64,000 bases of DNA. Origin: Rhodoferax sp. OV413 (GTDB lineage Bacteria > Pseudomonadota > Gammaproteobacteria > Burkholderiales > Burkholderiaceae_C). The notes beneath the pieces are model-generated. The model was given only the letters and a program-made list of their open reading frames with translations. It made no database searches and was not told the DNA's origin. Location: the NCBI RefSeq assembly GCF_900104385.1, contig NZ_FNJA01000001.1, positions 718,386 through 782,385 of the forward strand. Reading direction: 5' to 3'. The position numbers and the translations under genes were made by a program. Positions within the stretch are counted from its first letter, which is position 1, and the number at the start of each line of letters is the position of its first letter. Of the stretch, positions 18,508 to 29,726 are shown piece after piece.

Positions 18508-20091
18508 TTAAGGTGCCGTGCAGTACTGCGGCGTGTTGCTTGCCGGGATCGTCGGCAAGTTGGCCGTGTAGGTACCCACAGAGCGCACCGTGATCACGCA
18601 GCTGGCGCTGACATCAAACTCGAACAGGTTCCAGTAATCGGTGCTGGCCGACTCGCCGCTGGTTGGCGGCGTGATCAGCTGCAGGCTGCGGCCGGGAATG
18701 TTGAGCTCAACCCGGGCGCCAGACTGGGCAATCGGGCCGGCTCCATAGCCGGAGTAGTTGTGCACCGAGTACTTGTAGGTACCGACCATCAGCTTGGTCA
18801 GGGTAACGACTTCAGGGCCGTAGCTGGTCGTGTCATCCACATCCAGATTGGCGAAAGGCTGTGCCAGCAAAAGGCCGTCATTGCTGAAATACACATGCTC
18901 TCCGCTAGGGGTGATGAGGTGCGAGTCCAGATCGCTCGGCAAAGCGCCCCAGGTCAGCTTCATGGTGACACCAGCTCCGGTCGAGCCCAGCGTCAGGCAG
19001 TCGGTCACATTGATGTCCACCGCGCTCGACGCGTTACGCACAGTGTTGGTCAAACGCCCGGCAGACAGGCCCACGATGGTGGCGATGCTGCTGCGGCGGA
19101 TCGGCAAGCTAAAGTTGCCGTTGGCGTCGGTGTAGACCGAGCTGGTGCCGGTGTAGTCGATACCGTCGCTGGTGACCAGCGCATTCGCCACCACCGCGCC
19201 TGCCGCATTCTTCATGCAGCCGTGGTAGATGATGGTGTTGTAGACCTGGTCGGCATTCCAGACCGTGAAATGGCTGACCGTGCCCTCGTAGTAGGCGCTG
19301 GCGCCGGTGCCCACCAGTGTGGCCGTGCCCTCCTGCTGCCACAGGCCCGTCGTGGTGTTGAAGTAGAACAGCGGAATGCTGGCCGGCACGCTGCTGCTGC
19401 GCGATGACACCGGAATGCGGATGGTGGCGGTCTGGCCGCTCTTCAGATTCAGTGCCACGCCGGCGGAATCGGTCAGGGTCACACTGATGGCGCCAAAGCT
19501 TTCAATCGGATTGGTCCCGCCACCTGCCGCCGCAGCGGTGAAGTCGCCAGGCATCAGGGTCGTATCGACGGCCGGATTGATGTCGGTCAGCCGCACGGTG
19601 ATGTTGCCGGTCGGGATGCTGCCATCGGCGCGCTGCACGCCATTGGCGGGCAGCGTGACGCTGGCCGTGCTGCCCGGTATCGTGACCGAGCCACCAGTAG
19701 CGACGGCTACATTGGTGCTGATGCCTACCGGGATCAAGCGGGCCTGGACATCGGTGGTGGCATCGGCCACTACGTTGGCCACGCGCGCGCCTTCGGCGTA
19801 TGCGGTGGACTCGAACACCACGGTCACGCGACTACCCGCCGTGACACCAGACAAAGTGAAGCTGCCGTCGGCCGCGGTGGTAGTGCTCAGCGAGCCCACG
19901 CGTACCGTCACACCGGCGATCCCCAGGCCGGTGCTTTGGTCCAGCGCCTTGCCCGACACTGCTGTCATCGAAGTCGTCGGCGTAGGCGTACTGGCACTAC
20001 CGCCGCTACCGCCACCACAGGCCAGCAAGCTGACCGCCGTGAGCAAACCCAGTCCCCACATGCGACAGGATCGCAGTGCATTTTTAGCCAT
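18508..20091 (-). CDS. Large lipoprotein with carboxypeptidase-regulatory-like domains
   Basis: 527 residues from the ATG at 20091, which has AAGGGA eight bases upstream and starts a lipoprotein signal (MAKNALRSCRMWG ... LLACGGG). After a Ser/Thr/Pro linker comes a beta-sandwich of the regulatory-like type (SGKALDQSTGLGIAGVTVRV ... GSFTLSGVTAGSRVTV, about 45-100). A middle beta-rich part follows, then a second such domain (AAGAVVANALVTSDG...GNFSLPI), and a YfaP-like end with LTWGALPSDLDSHLITPSGE. Lipid anchoring in the outer membrane or periplasm is likely; a role in surface or ligand binding is inference. Threonine/serine content is much higher than in neighbours. Confidence 0.75.
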   Translation of the reverse strand: MAKNALRSCRMWGLGLLTAVSLLACGGGSGGSASTPTPTTSMTAVSGKALDQSTGLGIAGVTVRVGSLSTTTAADGSFTLSGVTAGSRVTVVFESTAYAEGARVANVVADATTDVQARLIPVGISTNVAVATGGSVTIPGSTASVTLPANGVQRADGSIPTGNITVRLTDINPAVDTTLMPGDFTAAAAGGGTNPIESFGAISVTLTDSAGVALNLKSGQTATIRIPVSSRSSSVPASIPLFYFNTTTGLWQQEGTATLVGTGASAYYEGTVSHFTVWNADQVYNTIIYHGCMKNAAGAVVANALVTSDGIDYTGTSSVYTDANGNFSLPIRRSSIATIVGLSAGRLTNTVRNASSAVDINVTDCLTLGSTGAGVTMKLTWGALPSDLDSHLITPSGEHVYFSNDGLLLAQPFANLDVDDTTSYGPEVVTLTKLMVGTYKYSVHNYSGYGAGPIAQSGARVELNIPGRSLQLITPPTSGESASTDYWNLFEFDVSASCVITVRSVGTYTANLPTIPASNTPQYCTAP

Positions 20092-20414
20092 AAGAAAAGT
20101 CCCTTGAAAGAAGCCATACGGCCCCCGGATGGACTCCATCCAGGGGATCAATCTGCACCTACGCCGTGCTCCAGGGCGAGCCCTCGAAAAGCAATCTGGG
20201 GTGCGCTGCGGAATGTAGGGTGATCCCCTAGGGTTTACGTACGCTACACAAAGTGTTACCGCAGTTTCTGCCCGGTTTATCCTTTATATTGAGGACGTTG
20301 GCCAATCGTCTCCGCCCTTTCAAATGTCGGATCCGCGAGGAAGCAACGCAGCGGGAGCCTCGCTAGCGTTGCGCTCCCATCTCGCGAAACAACGACTAAA
20401 AAGGAGACATCCCT
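20092..20414 (+). promoter_or_regulatory. hppA upstream region with a strongly structured leader
   Basis: This 323-base gene-free interval separates the divergent lipoprotein gene from hppA. Its last 80 bases can fold: GCAACGC-AGCG (343-353 of the 20000s) pairs with CGCT-a-GCGTTGC (361-372), an 11-bp stem with one bulged A and loop GGAGCCT. GGAGC in the loop is complementary to GCTCC directly after the stem (373-377), and CGCGAG (334-339) pairs with CTCGCG (381-386) around everything. AAGGAG (20401-20406) is the hppA ribosome-binding site. No T run follows, so any control would be on translation. I do not recognise a known riboswitch. The 5' part of the interval shows no clear feature. Confidence 0.5.
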
Positions 20415-22871
20415 ATGGCAAGCAACTCAGCGCTGATTCTGGCGCTCGTGTGTGGATTCATCGCGGTGGCTTACGGGTTCTGGGCCCGCAGCTGGATACT
20501 GTCCCAAGACGCAGGCAATGCGCGGATGCAGGAAATTGCCGGCGCCATCCAGACGGGCGCTGCCGCCTATCTGGCCCGCCAATACCGCACCATCGCCATC
20601 GTCGGCCTGGTACTGGCCATTCTGATTCTGTTTTTTCTGGACGCTCTGTCGGCCATCGGCTTCGTAATCGGCGCAGCCTTATCGGGCGCCTGTGGTTTCA
20701 TCGGCATGAATGTGTCGGTACGCGCAAATGTGCGCACCGCACAGGCAGCCACCAAGGGCATAGGCCCGGCGCTGACCGTGGCGTTCCGCGGCGGTGCCAT
20801 CACCGGCATGCTGGTGGTCGGCCTGGGCCTGCTGGGCGTGACCGGCTTCTACTGGTTTCTGGTGCCGGACGGCGCCCCCACCGCAGCCCGGTTGAACCCG
20901 CTGATCGGCTTTGCGTTTGGCTCGTCGCTGATCTCCATCTTTGCGCGGCTCGGCGGCGGCATCTTCACCAAGGGCGCCGACGTGGGCGCCGACCTGGTGG
21001 GCAAGGTCGAGGCTGGCATCCCCGAGGACGACCCCCGCAACCCGGCGGTGATTGCCGACAACGTGGGCGACAACGTAGGCGACTGCGCAGGCATGGCCGC
21101 CGACCTGTTCGAGACCTATGCGGTCACGCTGATCGCCACCATGGTGCTGGGCGCTTTGCTGGCCACCGGCGGCGGCAGCAGCACCGTGGTCTACCCGCTG
21201 GCGCTGGGCGCGGTGTCCATCGTCGCATCCATCATCGGCTGCTTCTTCGTGGTCGCCTCGCCGGGCATGAAGAACGTGATGCCCGCGCTGTACAAGGGCC
21301 TGGCGGTGGCCGGCGTGCTGTCGCTGATCGCCTTCTATTTCGTCACCACCGCCCTGGTGCCCGACAACGCGCTCGGCGGTACCGGCGCGGCCATGAAGCT
21401 GTACGGCGCCTGCGCCGTCGGCCTGGTGCTGACCGCCGCACTGGTGTGGATCACCGAGTACTACACCGGCACGCAGTACGCACCGGTGCAGCACATCGCC
21501 CAGGCATCGACCACCGGCCACGGCACCAACATCATCGCCGGCCTGGGTGTGTCCATGCGCTCCACAGCCTGGCCGGTGATTTTTGTCTGCGTCGCCATCT
21601 GGACCGCCTTCCATCTGGCCGGCCTGTACGGCATTGCGATCGCCGCCACGTCGATGCTGAGCATGGCCGGCATCGTGGTGGCTTTGGACGCCTACGGCCC
21701 GATCACCGACAACGCCGGCGGCATTGCCGAAATGGCCGAGATGCCGAAAAGCGTGCGCGACGTGACCGACCCGCTAGACGCGGTGGGCAACACCACCAAG
21801 GCCGTCACCAAGGGCTATGCCATCGGCTCCGCCGGCCTGGCGGCGCTGGTGCTGTTCGCCGACTACACCCACAAGCTCGATGCCTATGGCAGCAAGATCA
21901 CCTTCGACCTGAGCAATCCGATGGTCATCATCGGCCTGTTCATCGGCGGGCTGATCCCCTACCTGTTCGGCGCGATGGCGATGGAGGCCGTGGGCCGTGC
22001 CGCCGGCAGCGTGGTGGTGGAGGTACGGCGCCAGTTCCGCGAGATCAAGGGCATCATGGAAGGCACGGCCAAGCCCGAATACGGCAAGGCGGTCGACATG
22101 CTGACCACCGCGGCCATCAAGGAAATGATGATCCCCTCGCTGCTGCCGGTGGTGGTACCGATTCTGGTCGGCCTGCTACTCGGTCCCGCGGCGCTGGGTG
22201 GCCTGCTGATGGGCACCATCGTTACTGGCCTGTTCGTGGCGATCTCCATGTGCACCGGCGGCGGCGCCTGGGACAACGCCAAGAAATACATCGAAGACGG
22301 CCACCACGGCGGCAAGGGCAGCGAGACACACAAAGCCGCCGTCACCGGCGACACCGTGGGCGACCCGTACAAGGACACGGCCGGCCCGGCGGTGAACCCG
22401 CTGATCAAGATCATCAACATCGTGGCTTTGCTGATCGTACCGCTGGTGATGCAAATCCATGGCGGCAGCATGCCGATGGCCGGAGCCCACGCCAGCGCCG
22501 GCGCGCCAGCGTCGGCCAAAATACAAGGCATGGCGCCGGAGGATGGCGCGTCCATCAGGGTAGACAACGGCGTCGTCAAGCTCTACTTTGCCAGCGGCCA
22601 GGCCGATCTGGCCGCCGGTGCTGCTGCGGCACTGACCGATGTAGCCAAGGCCATGGCTGACGGTAAGAAGGCCGTGGTCAGCGGCTTCCACGACGCCACC
22701 GGCGACCCGGCGAAAAACCAGGAGCTGGCCAAGCAGCGCGCACTGGCCGTGCGCGATGCGCTGAAGGCCGCCGGCGTAGCCGAAGACAAGATCGAGCTGA
22801 AGAAGCCCGAACAAACCCAGGCCGATGGCCCGCCTGCCGAGGCGCGGCGGGTCGAGGTGGCGGTGCAGTAA
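20415..22871 (+). CDS. hppA: K+-independent H+-translocating membrane pyrophosphatase fused to an OmpA-like domain
   Basis: 818 residues; ordinary bacterial HppA ends near 680. The core has about 16 membrane helices, the signature [11 protein letters not shown] at about 189-199, and [19 protein letters not shown]. Lys462 in GNTTKA is the residue that marks K+-independent proton pumps. It couples PPi hydrolysis to proton export across the inner membrane. Residues from about 679 form an Ala-rich linker and an OmpA_C-like domain ([20 protein letters not shown], with the Asp and Arg used for peptidoglycan binding). The carboxyl end of this family faces outside, which fits a periplasmic domain. 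It has a good AAGGAG site. A paralogous OmpA protein lies 1 kb downstream. Confidence 0.95.
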   Translation: MASNSALILALVCGFIAVAYGFWARSWILSQDAGNARMQEIAGAIQTGAAAYLARQYRTIAIVGLVLAILILFFLDALSAIGFVIGAALSGACGFIGMNVSVRANVRTAQAATKGIGPALTVAFRGGAITGMLVVGLGLLGVTGFYWFLVPDGAPTAARLNPLIGFAFGSSLISIFARLGGGIFTKGADVGADLVGKVEAGIPEDDPRNPAVIADNVGDNVGDCAGMAADLFETYAVTLIATMVLGALLATGGGSSTVVYPLALGAVSIVASIIGCFFVVASPGMKNVMPALYKGLAVAGVLSLIAFYFVTTALVPDNALGGTGAAMKLYGACAVGLVLTAALVWITEYYTGTQYAPVQHIAQASTTGHGTNIIAGLGVSMRSTAWPVIFVCVAIWTAFHLAGLYGIAIAATSMLSMAGIVVALDAYGPITDNAGGIAEMAEMPKSVRDVTDPLDAVGNTTKAVTKGYAIGSAGLAALVLFADYTHKLDAYGSKITFDLSNPMVIIGLFIGGLIPYLFGAMAMEAVGRAAGSVVVEVRRQFREIKGIMEGTAKPEYGKAVDMLTTAAIKEMMIPSLLPVVVPILVGLLLGPAALGGLLMGTIVTGLFVAISMCTGGGAWDNAKKYIEDGHHGGKGSETHKAAVTGDTVGDPYKDTAGPAVNPLIKIINIVALLIVPLVMQIHGGSMPMAGAHASAGAPASAKIQGMAPEDGASIRVDNGVVKLYFASGQADLAAGAAAALTDVAKAMADGKKAVVSGFHDATGDPAKNQELAKQRALAVRDALKAAGVAEDKIELKKPEQTQADGPPAEARRVEVAVQ

Positions 22872-22939
22872 GCATCTACCCACGCCCCAAGCCCGCCGGG
22901 GCTGGTAGCATGCCCAGCGCACGCTACCAGCCCTTTTTC

Positions 22940-23917
22940 ATGACGCAACACACCACACCTTCCCCCATCGGTTTCACCCTCGCCGTCCATGGCGGCGCGG
23001 GCACGATTCTGCGCAGCAGCATGAGCCCCGAGCGCGCAGCCGCCTACCACGCCGGCCTGCGCCGGGCCCTGGAAGCCGGCAGGCTGGTACTGGCGGCTGG
23101 CGGCGCGGCGCTCGACGCCGTCACTGCCGCGGTGATGGAACTGGAAGACGAGCCGCTGTTCAACGCCGGCCGCGGTGCGGTCTACACCAGCGCTGGTAAG
23201 CAGGAGATGGACGCCGCCATCATGGACGGCCGCAACCACGCTGCCGGCGCGGTGGCCGGCATCTGCGGCCCGCGCAACCCCATCCTGGCTGCACGGGCGG
23301 TAATGGAGCAGTCCGAACATGTATTGCTGATCGGCGACAGCGCCCTCGCCTTCTGCCAGGCCCAGGGCATCGCCATGGAGGATGCCGCCTATTTCTTCAC
23401 CGAAGCGCGCTGGCAGGCCTTGCAAGAGACGCTAGCCATGCGCCGCAGCGGCACGCAAGACCAGGACGAATCCCGCAAGCACGGCACGGTGGGCGCGGTA
23501 GCGCGCGACATGCACGGCCACCTGGCGGCCGCCACCTCCACCGGCGGCATGACGGCCAAGGCGCCGGGGCGTGTGGGCGACAGCCCGGTCATCGGCGCCG
23601 GCACCTGGGCCAGCGACGCCAGCTGCGCCGTATCGGCCACCGGCCATGGAGAAATCTTCATCCGCTATGCGGCGGCCCACGAAATCGATGCGCGCCTGCG
23701 TTTTGCTGGCCTGGGGCTGGAAGCAGCCGCGCGGGTGGTGGTGGTGGACCTGCTGGGCCCGGCCGGCGGCTCGGGCGGGGTGATTGCGGTGGACAAGGAC
23801 GGCAGCTTTGCACTGCCGTTCAACTGCGCGGGCATGTACCGCGGCGTGGTGACTGCAGACGGGGTGCTGCGCACCGCGATTTACGACGAGCCGCTGGTGG
23901 ACTTCTCGGCTGCCTGA
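22940..23917 (+). CDS. iaaA: Isoaspartyl peptidase / L-asparaginase (Ntn-hydrolase)
   Basis: 325 residues from the ATG at 22940; a start ten codons earlier has no support. FTLAVHGGAGTI opens the family. The autocleavage site is HGTVGAVARD, with Thr183 becoming the nucleophile of the beta subunit after self-processing. Substrate-binding GDSPVIGAGTWA and SATGHGE follow. It removes beta-aspartyl (isoAsp) residues from peptides and hydrolyses asparagine in the cytosol. It lies between hppA and the OmpA paralog, without obvious functional connection. Confidence 0.93.
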   Translation: MTQHTTPSPIGFTLAVHGGAGTILRSSMSPERAAAYHAGLRRALEAGRLVLAAGGAALDAVTAAVMELEDEPLFNAGRGAVYTSAGKQEMDAAIMDGRNHAAGAVAGICGPRNPILAARAVMEQSEHVLLIGDSALAFCQAQGIAMEDAAYFFTEARWQALQETLAMRRSGTQDQDESRKHGTVGAVARDMHGHLAAATSTGGMTAKAPGRVGDSPVIGAGTWASDASCAVSATGHGEIFIRYAAAHEIDARLRFAGLGLEAAARVVVVDLLGPAGGSGGVIAVDKDGSFALPFNCAGMYRGVVTADGVLRTAIYDEPLVDFSAA

Positions 23918-23930
23918 TGCAGCCGGAGTG

Positions 23931-24419
23931 TTACTGAATCACGACAACTTCAACGCGACGGGCTTCGGCATTGCTGCCGCTGCCGGTCAGCATCTCGGGC
24001 TTGACCAGCTCGATCTTGTCGGCCACCACGCCCAGGCCGACCAGGGTGTCGCGCACTACCAGGGCGCGCTGCTTGGCCAGTTCTTCATTTTTTGCCTGGT
24101 CGCCGGTGGCGTCATGGAAGCCGCTGATGCGCAGCGACTTGCCTTCAGAACCCAGCTTCACCACATCGGCCAAAGCTTCTTTGGCGCCGGCGGCGATGTC
24201 GGCCTTGGCGGTGGCAAAGTAGAACTTGACCACGCCGTTTTCCACCTTCACGCTGGCGCCATCGATCTCGACCACTTCTACCGCCGCGGGTGCGGCTTGC
24301 TTGGGCATATGGGTTTTGTAGATGCCCAGGCCGATCACCAGGCCGATGACGGCCGCAACCACGCCAAACAAAATCGCCAGTACTACGCCAGGGCCGGTAT
24401 CGTCGTCAGAAGAAAACAT
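23931..24419 (-). CDS. Inner-membrane-anchored OmpA-family protein, paralog of the HppA extension
   Basis: 162 residues from the ATG at 24419, with GGAG eight bases upstream. Acidic start MFSSDDDTGPG, one transmembrane helix (VVLAILFGVVAAVIGLVIGL, about 12-31), then a periplasmic OmpA-like domain: [41 protein letters not shown], and ending [12 protein letters not shown]. About 100 residues align closely with the last 110 residues of HppA, including VEVKV/IRV-NGVVK and SGFHDATGD. The peptidoglycan-binding Asp and Arg are retained. Function is unknown; a wall anchor or partner of HppA is plausible inference. Confidence 0.85.
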   Translation of the reverse strand: MFSSDDDTGPGVVLAILFGVVAAVIGLVIGLGIYKTHMPKQAAPAAVEVVEIDGASVKVENGVVKFYFATAKADIAAGAKEALADVVKLGSEGKSLRISGFHDATGDQAKNEELAKQRALVVRDTLVGLGVVADKIELVKPEMLTGSGSNAEARRVEVVVIQ

Positions 24420-24488
24420 GTTCAGGTCTCCAAGAAAAGAATCGGCCGATTGTAGAGGGCCACGGTGACAGGCCAAAGCCCGCCAGAA

Positions 24489-24548
24489 TTTAGAAGAATA
24501 ATGGCTCTGGCGCAGGTAGTACCTGCGCCAGCAGCTAGCAATTATGTA
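24489..24548 (+). repeat. Interspersed palindromic element at the mnmH 3' end
   Basis: CTGGCGCAGGTAGTACCTGC followed by GCCAG (24507-24531) is a 25-base palindrome with one central mismatch, flanked by AATAATGGCT and CAGCTAGCAATTATGTAG. The mnmH stop codon (24542-24544) lies within the right flank. Confidence 0.85.
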
Positions 24549-25594
24549 GCATTTTGTAATGCCGCCACCGCCAGCGCCAGGGCGTCCATGCCGGCCGGCG
24601 TCAGATCCTGCGTCTCCAGGCTCTGGCGCGCTGGCCAGGCGCTGAAGTTATTGCTCTGCGAGCGGCCATAGTGCGGGTCGTAGTGCAGCGCCATTAGCTC
24701 GGCAAACAACGCACGCAGATTCCCCTCCTGCGCCCAGGCCTGCCAGCGGCCAATCACCTGCTTGCCGTGCAAGTCCTTCAAATAGCCCAGTTTGTCGGCC
24801 AGCAGTTGCGGGTCGTCGCCCAGGTAGGCGTAGTCGCGCAGCAGGTAATCGAGCCGGGCGGCCGGCGTGGCGCGGATTTCCATGCAGGGGCTGGCGCGCA
24901 TGCGTAGCAGCAGCGGCGTGGGCAGGGTCAGGCGGCCGATCTTGCGGCTTTCGCCCTCCACGTACAGCGGGCGTGCCGGGTCCAGGTTTTCCAGCACATG
25001 GGCGATGCCGGTCTCGAAAGCGGTTTGCGAGGGCTGGGCCTGGCCGGGCACCGCTCCCAGGATCGAACCCTTGTGCACCGCCAGGCCTTCCAGGTCCAGC
25101 ACCTGGTGGCCTTGCGCGGCCAGCGCCTGCAGCACCCGGGTCTTGGCGCTGCCGGTGGCACCCACCAGCACCCGCAGCGGCAGGATCGGGCATTGCGCTT
25201 CCAGTGTGTCGATGACAAAGCGGCGCCAGGACTTGTAGCCGCCGGCCAGCTGCTGCGCATCCCAGCCAACCAGGCGCAGCCAGGTCACCATCGAGCCGCT
25301 GCGCATACCGCCACGCCAGCAGTAGACCAGCGGCTTCCAGTTGGCCGGTTGCTCGGCAAACTGCCCGCGCAAATGCTTGGCCAGGTTCTCCGCCACCATG
25401 GCGCCGCCGACCCGCCGGGCCTCGAAAGCGCCCTGCTGCTTGTACAGCGAGCCGACGATCACGCGCTGGGCGTCGTCCAGCACCGGGCAGTTGATCGCGC
25501 CGGGGATGTGGTCGATGGCGAACTCGGCCGGCGAACGCGCGTCTATCAGCGTGTGAAAGCCGTGCCGGTCCACGACCCGGGTAGGGCCTCTCAC
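24542..25594 (-). CDS. mnmH: tRNA 2-selenouridine synthase (SelU/MnmH)
   Basis: 350 residues. The rhodanese domain has the catalytic Cys92 in VYCWRGGMRSGS. A P-loop domain follows with GATGSAKT (145-152). The enzyme converts the 2-thiouridine at the wobble position of some tRNAs to 2-selenouridine via a geranylated intermediate, using selenophosphate. selD, which makes selenophosphate, starts 33 bases away in the opposite direction, so the two probably share a control region. The coding end overlaps a palindromic element. Confidence 0.95.
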   Translation of the reverse strand: MRGPTRVVDRHGFHTLIDARSPAEFAIDHIPGAINCPVLDDAQRVIVGSLYKQQGAFEARRVGGAMVAENLAKHLRGQFAEQPANWKPLVYCWRGGMRSGSMVTWLRLVGWDAQQLAGGYKSWRRFVIDTLEAQCPILPLRVLVGATGSAKTRVLQALAAQGHQVLDLEGLAVHKGSILGAVPGQAQPSQTAFETGIAHVLENLDPARPLYVEGESRKIGRLTLPTPLLLRMRASPCMEIRATPAARLDYLLRDYAYLGDDPQLLADKLGYLKDLHGKQVIGRWQAWAQEGNLRALFAELMALHYDPHYGRSQSNNFSAWPARQSLETQDLTPAGMDALALAVAALQNAT

Positions 25595-25627
25595 GCTATC
25601 CCCCCCGCTGGCACAATCGGAGTCTCG

Positions 25628-26677
25628 ATGAACCCAACTTCAGAACCCATTGCATTGACCCAGTTTTCGCACGGCGGCGGCTGCGGATGCAAGATTGCGC
25701 CCGGCTTGCTGGCGGAGATTTTGGCACGCGCCCCCCAGGGCCTGGTGCCGCCCGAGCTGCTGGTCGGCATGGAAACCAGCGATGACGCGGCCGTCTACCG
25801 CCTCAACGACACCCAGGCCCTGGTGGCCACCACCGACTTCTTCACCCCCATCGTCGACGACGCCTATGACTTCGGCCGCATTGCCGCGACCAACGCACTG
25901 AGCGACATCTACGCCATGGGCGGCACGCCCATCATGGCCCTGGCCCTGGTCGGCATGCCGATCGCCAAGCTGCCGCCCGAGGTGATCGGCCGGGTGCTGG
26001 CCGGCGGCGCGGCGGTCTGCCGCGAAGCCGGTATTCCGATTGCTGGCGGCCATTCGATCGACGTGCTGGAGCCCATCTACGGCCTGGTCGGCCTGGGCCT
26101 GGTCCACCCCGACAAGGTACGCCGCAACGCCGACGCCCAGGCCGGCGACGTGCTGGTGCTGGGCAAGCCGCTGGGTGTGGGCATTCTGTCGGCAGCGCTG
26201 AAAAAAGGCCTGCTGGATGCCGATGGCTATGCGCAGATGCTCCACCACACCACCCAGCTGAACAAGGTCGGCATCGCCTTGGCACAAATCGATGGCGTGC
26301 ATGCCATGACCGATGTAACCGGCTTCGGCCTGGCCGGCCATCTGCTGGAAATCTGCCGCGGCTCGGGCCTGTCGGCCCAGGTGGATGCGCAGGCGCTGCC
26401 GCTGATCGCCAGCGCGGTCGCGTTCGCCCAGCAAGGCATCGCCACCGGAGCCTCGGCGCGCAACTGGGACGGCTACGGCGGCCAGGTGCAATGGACCGGC
26501 AGCGACTGGCTGAAAGCCCTGGTTACCGACCCCCAAACCAGCGGCGGCCTGCTGGTCAGCTGCCGCCCCGACGCGGCACCGGCCGTACTGGCCGCCTTCC
26601 ACCAGGCCGGCTTCGCCCAGGCCGCGCAGATTGGCCGGATGCAAACCACCACCCAGGGGCAGCTGCTGTCGTTTTAA
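25628..26677 (+). CDS. selD: Selenophosphate synthase SelD (selenide, water dikinase)
   Basis: 349 residues. The flexible loop HGGGCGCKI holds the essential Cys19 and Lys22, here ordinary cysteine rather than selenocysteine. PurM-like domains follow, with [24 protein letters not shown] and [14 protein letters not shown]. It makes monoselenophosphate from selenide and ATP. Divergent mnmH is a direct user. moaA begins one base after the TAA, so selD heads a selD-moaA-mobA-moeA run, suggesting that selenium and molybdenum cofactor supply are co-expressed (formate dehydrogenase is a classical user of both). Confidence 0.95.
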   Translation: MNPTSEPIALTQFSHGGGCGCKIAPGLLAEILARAPQGLVPPELLVGMETSDDAAVYRLNDTQALVATTDFFTPIVDDAYDFGRIAATNALSDIYAMGGTPIMALALVGMPIAKLPPEVIGRVLAGGAAVCREAGIPIAGGHSIDVLEPIYGLVGLGLVHPDKVRRNADAQAGDVLVLGKPLGVGILSAALKKGLLDADGYAQMLHHTTQLNKVGIALAQIDGVHAMTDVTGFGLAGHLLEICRGSGLSAQVDAQALPLIASAVAFAQQGIATGASARNWDGYGGQVQWTGSDWLKALVTDPQTSGGLLVSCRPDAAPAVLAAFHQAGFAQAAQIGRMQTTTQGQLLSF

Positions 26678-26678
26678 C

Positions 26679-27797
26679 GTGAACCACCGCGTCATCCCCC
26701 TGTTCGACCAGCGCCTGCAAGCGCTGCACACCGCCATGCCTGCGACTATGGGCGATGGCCCGCTGGCCGACCAGCTGGGCCGGCCGCTGCACGACCTGCG
26801 CATCAGCGTCACCGACCGCTGCAACTTCCGCTGCAGCTACTGCATGCCGAAAGCGGTGTTCGACAAGGACTATCCGTATCTGCCACACAGCGCGCTGCTG
26901 AGCTTCGAGGAAATCACCCGTGTCGCCAGCGTTTTTGCCGCCCAGGGCGTGCGCAAGATCCGCCTGACCGGCGGCGAGCCGCTGCTGCGCAAGAACATCG
27001 AGGTGTTGATCGCCCAGCTGGCCGCGCTGCGCACCCCTGACGGCCAGCCGCTGGACCTGACCCTGACCACCAACGGCGCACTGCTGGCGCGCAAGGCCCA
27101 GGCACTGAAAGACGCCGGCCTGCAGCGCCTGACCGTCAGCCTGGACGGGCTCGACGACACGGTGTTCCGCCGCATGAACGACGTGGACTTCCCGGTGCGC
27201 GACGTGCTCGACGGCCTGGAAGCCGCCCACAAGGTCGGCTTGGGGCAGAACGGCGGACTGAAGGTGAACATGGTGGTGCAGCGCGGCACCAACGAGCATG
27301 AAATCCTGCCCATGGCCGAACGCTTCAAGGGCACGGGCATGGTGCTGCGCTTCATCGAATACATGGACGTGGGCGCCACCAATGGCTGGCGCATGGACCA
27401 GGTCGTGCCCTCGGCCGAAGTCATCCAGACACTGCAAGACCGCTGGCCGCTGCGCGCGCTGGAAGCCAACGCTCCTGGCGAAACCGCCCAGCGCTGGGCC
27501 TATGCCGACGGCAGCGGCGAGGTCGGCGTGATCAGCAGCGTGACCCAGGCGTTTTGCGCCGACTGCAGCCGCGCCCGCCTGTCCACCGACGGCAAGCTCT
27601 TTCTGTGCCTGTTCGCCAGCCAGGGCCACGACCTGCGCGGCCTGCTGCGCGGTGGCGCCGACAACGCGGCGCTGGCCAACGCCATCCGTGCCATCTGGCA
27701 GGGCCGCAGCGACCGCTACTCGGCCCTGCGCGCCGCCATGGCGCCCGACACCGGCGGCGGCGCCCGGCGGGTGGAGATGAGCTACATCGGTGGTTGA
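26679..27797 (+). CDS. moaA: GTP 3',8-cyclase MoaA
   Basis: 372 residues from a GTG at 26679, one base after selD; this gives the [10 protein letters not shown] start that resembles relatives, whereas the next ATG (26736) would trim conserved residues. The radical SAM cluster is CNFRCSYC (Cys48, 52, 55). The second 4Fe-4S cluster is made by CADC at about 293-296 and a later Cys in LFLCLF. The tail ends in the catalytic Gly-Gly (SYIGG). It starts molybdenum cofactor synthesis from GTP. The stop codon lies one base before the mobA ATG. Confidence 0.95.
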   Translation: MNHRVIPLFDQRLQALHTAMPATMGDGPLADQLGRPLHDLRISVTDRCNFRCSYCMPKAVFDKDYPYLPHSALLSFEEITRVASVFAAQGVRKIRLTGGEPLLRKNIEVLIAQLAALRTPDGQPLDLTLTTNGALLARKAQALKDAGLQRLTVSLDGLDDTVFRRMNDVDFPVRDVLDGLEAAHKVGLGQNGGLKVNMVVQRGTNEHEILPMAERFKGTGMVLRFIEYMDVGATNGWRMDQVVPSAEVIQTLQDRWPLRALEANAPGETAQRWAYADGSGEVGVISSVTQAFCADCSRARLSTDGKLFLCLFASQGHDLRGLLRGGADNAALANAIRAIWQGRSDRYSALRAAMAPDTGGGARRVEMSYIGG

Positions 27798-27798
27798 A

Positions 27799-28388
27799 AT
27801 GGACCTGCACAGCATCACCGGCCTGGTGCTCGCAGGGGGCCAGGGCACCCGCATGGGCGGGCTGGACAAGGGTTTGCAAAGCTACCGCGGCCAGCCGCTG
27901 GCACAGCACGCGCTGCAGCGGCTGCAGCCGCAGGTCGGCAGCCTGCTGCTCAGCGCCAACCGCCATCTGGACGCCTACGCGGCCTTTGGCGTGCCGGTCT
28001 GGCCCGATGCGGATAGCGACTTTGCCGGCCCCCTGGCCGGCCTGCTGGCCGGGCTCAACCACTGCACCACACCCTACCTGGCCAGCGTGCCCTGCGATGC
28101 GCCGCTGTTCCCCACCGACCTGGTGGCGCGGCTGGCCGCAGCCCGCAGCGCAGCCGATGCCGATATCGCCATGGCCAGCGCGCCCGACACCCATGGCGTG
28201 CAGCGCACCCAACCGGTGTTCTGCCTGCTGCGTACCAGTCTGCAGACCAACCTGGCACAGTTTCTGGCAGCTGGCGGCCGCAAGGTCGGGCTCTGGACGG
28301 CGCTGCACCACACCGTACTGGTGCCGTTTGCTGACAGTGCTGCTTTTTTCAATGCGAATACGCTGGCCGAACTGCACAGCCTTGATCA

Positions 28389-28392
<4 letters not shown>
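27799..28392 (+). CDS. mobA: Molybdenum cofactor guanylyltransferase MobA
   Basis: 197 residues. The nucleotide-binding loop [16 protein letters not shown] (11-26) and the [17 protein letters not shown] block are diagnostic, followed by VPCDAPLFP. It joins GMP to molybdopterin to give MGD for DMSO-reductase-family enzymes. A GTG at 27790 is an alternative start overlapping moaA. The last codons overlap moeA by the tetranucleotide ATGA, indicating coupled translation. Confidence 0.93.

Positions 28393-29722
<1,330 letters not shown>

Positions 29723-29726
<4 letters not shown>

Noticed and set aside
20334-20386. Fluoride, SAH or other known riboswitch before hppA
   Set aside because: The pairing topology superficially recalls the SAH riboswitch (stem, then pseudoknot strand), but the internal hairpin and conserved core are missing; the fluoride motif is not matched.
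20324-22660. A 778-codon frame overlapping hppA in another phase
   Set aside because: Arg/His/Gly-rich shadow translation; hppA explains the region with its ribosome-binding site and motifs.
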